Source: an uncultured Lachnospiraceae bacterium (lineage in GTDB: Bacteria; Bacillota; Clostridia; Lachnospirales; Lachnospiraceae). Taken from it: a stretch of 64,000 nucleotides of DNA. The stretch is from positions 6,971 to 70,970 of the forward strand of contig CAJUOO010000005.1 of assembly GCA_910588535.1 (NCBI GenBank), given 5' to 3'. Within the stretch, counting starts at the first letter, position 1; every line of letters begins with the position of its first letter. Made by a program: the position numbers and the translations under genes. Positions 62,617 to 64,000 of this stretch are shown here, one piece after another. The notes under the pieces were generated by a model. The model did not search any database. It was not told the DNA's origin and was given only the letters and a program-made list of their open reading frames with translations.

Positions 62617-62650
62617 GCGCTCCCATCTTATAGAGCGAGCGCCTTTTTTT
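62617..62650 (+). terminator. Orphan plus-strand terminator-like hairpin
   Basis: GCGCTC (62617-62622) pairs with GAGCGC (62637-62642), followed by C and seven T residues at 62644-62650. The stem plus T-tract is classical, but the nearest plus-strand gene ends 7.7 kb to the left. It may end an unannotated RNA antisense to the PHP 5' region. Confidence 0.5.
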
Positions 62651-62830
62651 AATATTCTCCTAAAAGCATAAGGGTATCATACCATATAGAATCTCCCCTT
62701 CCTATCATATCATAGCTCCCAATTCATGTCCAGCCTCACCAAAAAAATCCTGATATTTTATTATAGCACAAGCACAATTCCATATTTTACCAAATGGTAA
62801 CACTCACTGACATCAAAAAATATACACGCA

Positions 62831-62869
62831 TAAAAGACACCCGTCAGCCATTCCCGCCAACTGGTGTCT
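62831..62869 (-). terminator. Terminator of the HPr-like gene
   Basis: Minus-strand stem AGACACC with GGTGTCT around an 18-20 nt loop that itself can pair partly, followed by TTTTA. It is about 35 bp past the HPr-like stop. Confidence 0.6.
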
Positions 62870-62903
62870 CTTATACAATAATGTCAGATTATTTATAAAT
62901 TTT

Positions 62904-63128
62904 TTACAACAAAAACGGTGATAACATTTCCATAATCCTTGAATCCATTGAATCAAACCTTAATTGCAGTGGTTTTGAAAAATCTAACGCCATTACGCCA
63001 AGTATTGATTTTGCATTAACGATCTTCTGTCCCGATCCCAAATCGAATCTCGACTCGGATTTGTCAATTATATTTACAAACTGCTTAATCTGCTCCACAT
63101 TATTGAATTTAACATTTACCTGATGCAT
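62904..63128 (-). CDS. HPr-like protein without the phosphorylatable histidine
   Basis: Protein of 74 residues in the HPr family. The second half matches well: GQKIVNAKSILGVMALDFSKPLQL aligns with the HPr Ser46 region, so the KSIMGVM-type serine is kept. The segment that should contain the active His15 (GIHARP) is replaced by NNVEQIKQFV, so PEP-dependent phosphotransfer is lost, as in Crh of Bacillus, though here the whole loop differs. It is probably regulatory. AGAAGGAGA precedes the ATG; a leader of about 240 nt is predicted. Confidence 0.8.
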   Translation of the reverse strand: MHQVNVKFNNVEQIKQFVNIIDKSESRFDLGSGQKIVNAKSILGVMALDFSKPLQLRFDSMDSRIMEMLSPFLL

Positions 63129-63376
63129 AACTTATCTTCTCCTTCTAATAAGCATTGTTGCCAACATCATGAAATTTTCTATAATGTATTTTCTCAACTG
63201 TAATTTGCGCTGTTTTTTCTCTGAGCTTACACAGCCCCACAAGCCTGCGCAGCTTTGGGCACCCATCACCTCCGCTATTTTCCTCCTGCCTATGTATGGC
63301 TGAATAGTTACATAATATATGTAATTTGCACTTTTGTAAATTGACATATTCTATAATTTTACTCCTTCATTTTTGT

Positions 63377-63405
63377 ATATTATGCACCAGTTTACAATAT
63401 CTCAA
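63377..63405 (-). promoter_or_regulatory. Promoter for the HPr-like gene
   Basis: TTGAGA at 63400-63405 and TAATAT at 63377-63382 on the minus strand, 17-bp spacer. It is the only fair promoter upstream of the gene and would give a leader of about 240 nt. Confidence 0.5.
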
Positions 63406-63446
63406 CCATTCTGTCATTTTTTCAACATATTTCTCCCTATAACACT

Positions 63447-63493
63447 ACTCGCTGCACGGGCACATGCAGCTTTTACTGTAAATTTCCCTACAT
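63447..63493 (-). repeat. GC-rich 50-bp repeat, copy 3 (divergent)
   Basis: Divergent third copy: ACTCGCTGCACGGG, ATGCAGC and TTTCCCTACAT correspond to copy 1 motifs. A 6-bp dyad GCTGCA/TGCAGC is preserved here. It has no gene directly downstream, unlike copies 1 and 2. Confidence 0.45.
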
Positions 63494-63618
63494 ACCTTTT
63501 CTCAATCGGGCAGGAGCTATCGCATTAAGAAAAACACATACAGGATATTATAACTTCTTGTAAATTTTATACTTTATCTGTTGTTAAAAATATGTTGTAT
63601 CATTTTCTGTAAAGATCC

Positions 63619-63758
63619 GTCCGGCGAACTGCCTGTGGTCCTCCGTCACCCCGCTCTCGCTTAGTGAAAAACGCAGCGGACGCTAAGCTCGAAACTACCT
63701 CGCTAAGCGCCGACGTTTTTCAATAGGTTCCTTGAGGACCACAGGCAGTTCGCCGGAC
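63619..63758 (-). repeat. 140-bp structured repeat, copy E
   Basis: Full copy on the minus strand. The 25-bp outer stem is perfect (starts GTCCGGCGAACTGCC in both arms). Inner stem CGCTTAGC/GCTTAGCG differs from copies A and C yet pairs. The flank TTGTTAAAAATATGTTGTAT on the left is shared with D and A. Confidence 0.85.
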
Positions 63759-63898
63759 TGTTTTATTTAGAAAGGCAAAACACGCTGCAGCCCTGCTTGT
63801 ATAGGATGGATCTATCGCTTTTGTTGCTTCCATTAAGAGAGCTTGATGATCTATGAATACAAACAAAAGTCAAACTCCCATTGCTTGCACTTAACTTG

Positions 63899-64000
63899 GA
63901 CTACAGCCAGTTCACTATTTTTGTCAAGGAACCTATTGAAAAACATCGGTACTTAGCGAGGTTTCTCACGAGCTTAGTATCCGTTACGTTTTTCACTAAG
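63899..64000 (+). repeat. 140-bp structured repeat, copy F (cut by window end)
   Basis: First 102 bp of a copy on the plus strand, most like copy C (CCAGTTCACTATTTTTGTC against CCAGTTTGCTGTTTTCCTC). It contains GGAACCTATTGAAAAAC, TTAGCGAGG and CACGAGCTTAGTA, then leaves the window at CACTAAG. With copy E it forms a second divergent pair with a 140-bp spacer. Confidence 0.8.

Larger units (their letters stand above)
62524..62903. other. Gap with a plus-strand hairpin and the HPr-like gene terminator
   Basis: 380 bp between the PHP gene and the HPr-like gene. Seen: a plus-strand terminator-like hairpin (62617-62650) with no plus gene before it, and the minus-strand terminator of the HPr-like gene (62831-62869). 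Nothing else is evident. Confidence 0.6.
63129..64000. other. Gene-free tail: leader, repeat pair and GC-rich repeat
   Basis: 872 bp. Nearest the HPr-like gene is its leader with a GC-rich patch at about 63205-63300 (a 71-codon frame at 63132-63347 has no ribosome site and is not called). Then the promoter, the GC-rich repeat copy 3, and repeat copies E and F with their spacer, running to the window edge. Confidence 0.6.

Noticed and set aside
63132..63347. A 71-codon minus-strand frame upstream of the HPr-like gene
   Set aside because: No ribosome binding site at a normal distance, odd composition, an Arg-rich end and a stop that runs into the HPr ribosome site. It is more likely part of the leader.

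Overview
The window looks like chromosomal DNA from a spore-forming, low-to-mid GC Firmicute, most likely a Lachnospiraceae-type member of the Clostridia. The support is a short HisG with a separate HisZ, an alpha/beta small acid-soluble spore protein, a YlbJ-like sporulation membrane protein, a GerA/SpoVAF-type germination protein, RecU, the cmk-ispH-S1 order, paired LCP proteins and strong AGGAGG ribosome binding sites. No rRNA, CRISPR array or prophage is visible. Most genes lie on the minus strand; the plus strand carries a ylbJ-like gene, an RNase H-like exonuclease gene, and a LytTR two-component system with a downstream ABC transporter.

Layout. 1-1700: truncated OmpR-type response regulator, a 140-bp palindromic repeat and a lone serine recombinase. 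1700-16000: a histidine block read leftward from a strong promoter before hisZ: hisZ, a MoxR/DUF58/transglutaminase cassette, hisG, hisD, hisB, hisA, an unusual hisIE, then the two halves of a heterodimeric ABC exporter. 16000-27100: recU, RNA pseudouridine synthases, an SDR, a YgiQ radical SAM protein, a HAD phosphatase, an M23 peptidase, two LCP proteins and pepD. 27300-36800: ylbJ-like gene, then a leftward group of polA, coaE, an FtsA-like ATPase, SASP, rsmD, coaD and a coiled-coil protein, preceded by three small accessory genes. 36900-48700: tRNA-Leu, queH, M32 carboxypeptidase, NUDIX, PBP2/FtsW pair, U32 protease, zapA, ruvB, ruvA and a germination protein. 48800-54900: rightward exonuclease gene, LytTR regulator, GHKL kinase, 57-residue membrane protein, ABC ATPase and permease. 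55200-63100: cheR, S1 protein, ispH, cmk, a flavoprotein, a nucleoid-associated protein, a PHP protein and an HPr-like protein lacking the usual phospho-histidine.

The most striking feature is a dispersed 140-bp repeat. Four copies are complete (732-871, 52200-52339, 52515-52654, 63619-63758), one runs off the window end, one is truncated (55019-55082) and one is an 82-bp reduced form (39273-39354). Each complete copy has an outer stem of about 25 bp whose sequence differs between subtypes while pairing is kept, plus a conserved hairpin with a GNRA-type tetraloop. Imperfect pairs in the outer stem are G-U wobbles only when read in one orientation, which points to a structured RNA rather than a DNA-level palindrome. 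Two loci carry the elements as divergent pairs. I do not recognise the family, and it is my best candidate for something undescribed.

How the genes work together. The his genes cover much of histidine synthesis, but hisF, hisH and hisC are absent here, and the HisIE protein carries a degenerate HisF-like N-terminal domain. The LytTR/kinase pair probably controls the adjacent ABC transporter, whose promoter has a good -10, a poor -35 and short direct repeats in the activator position. Cell-wall genes (LCP, M23, PBP/FtsW, zapA) and DNA repair genes (recU, ruvAB, polA) are scattered housekeeping functions.
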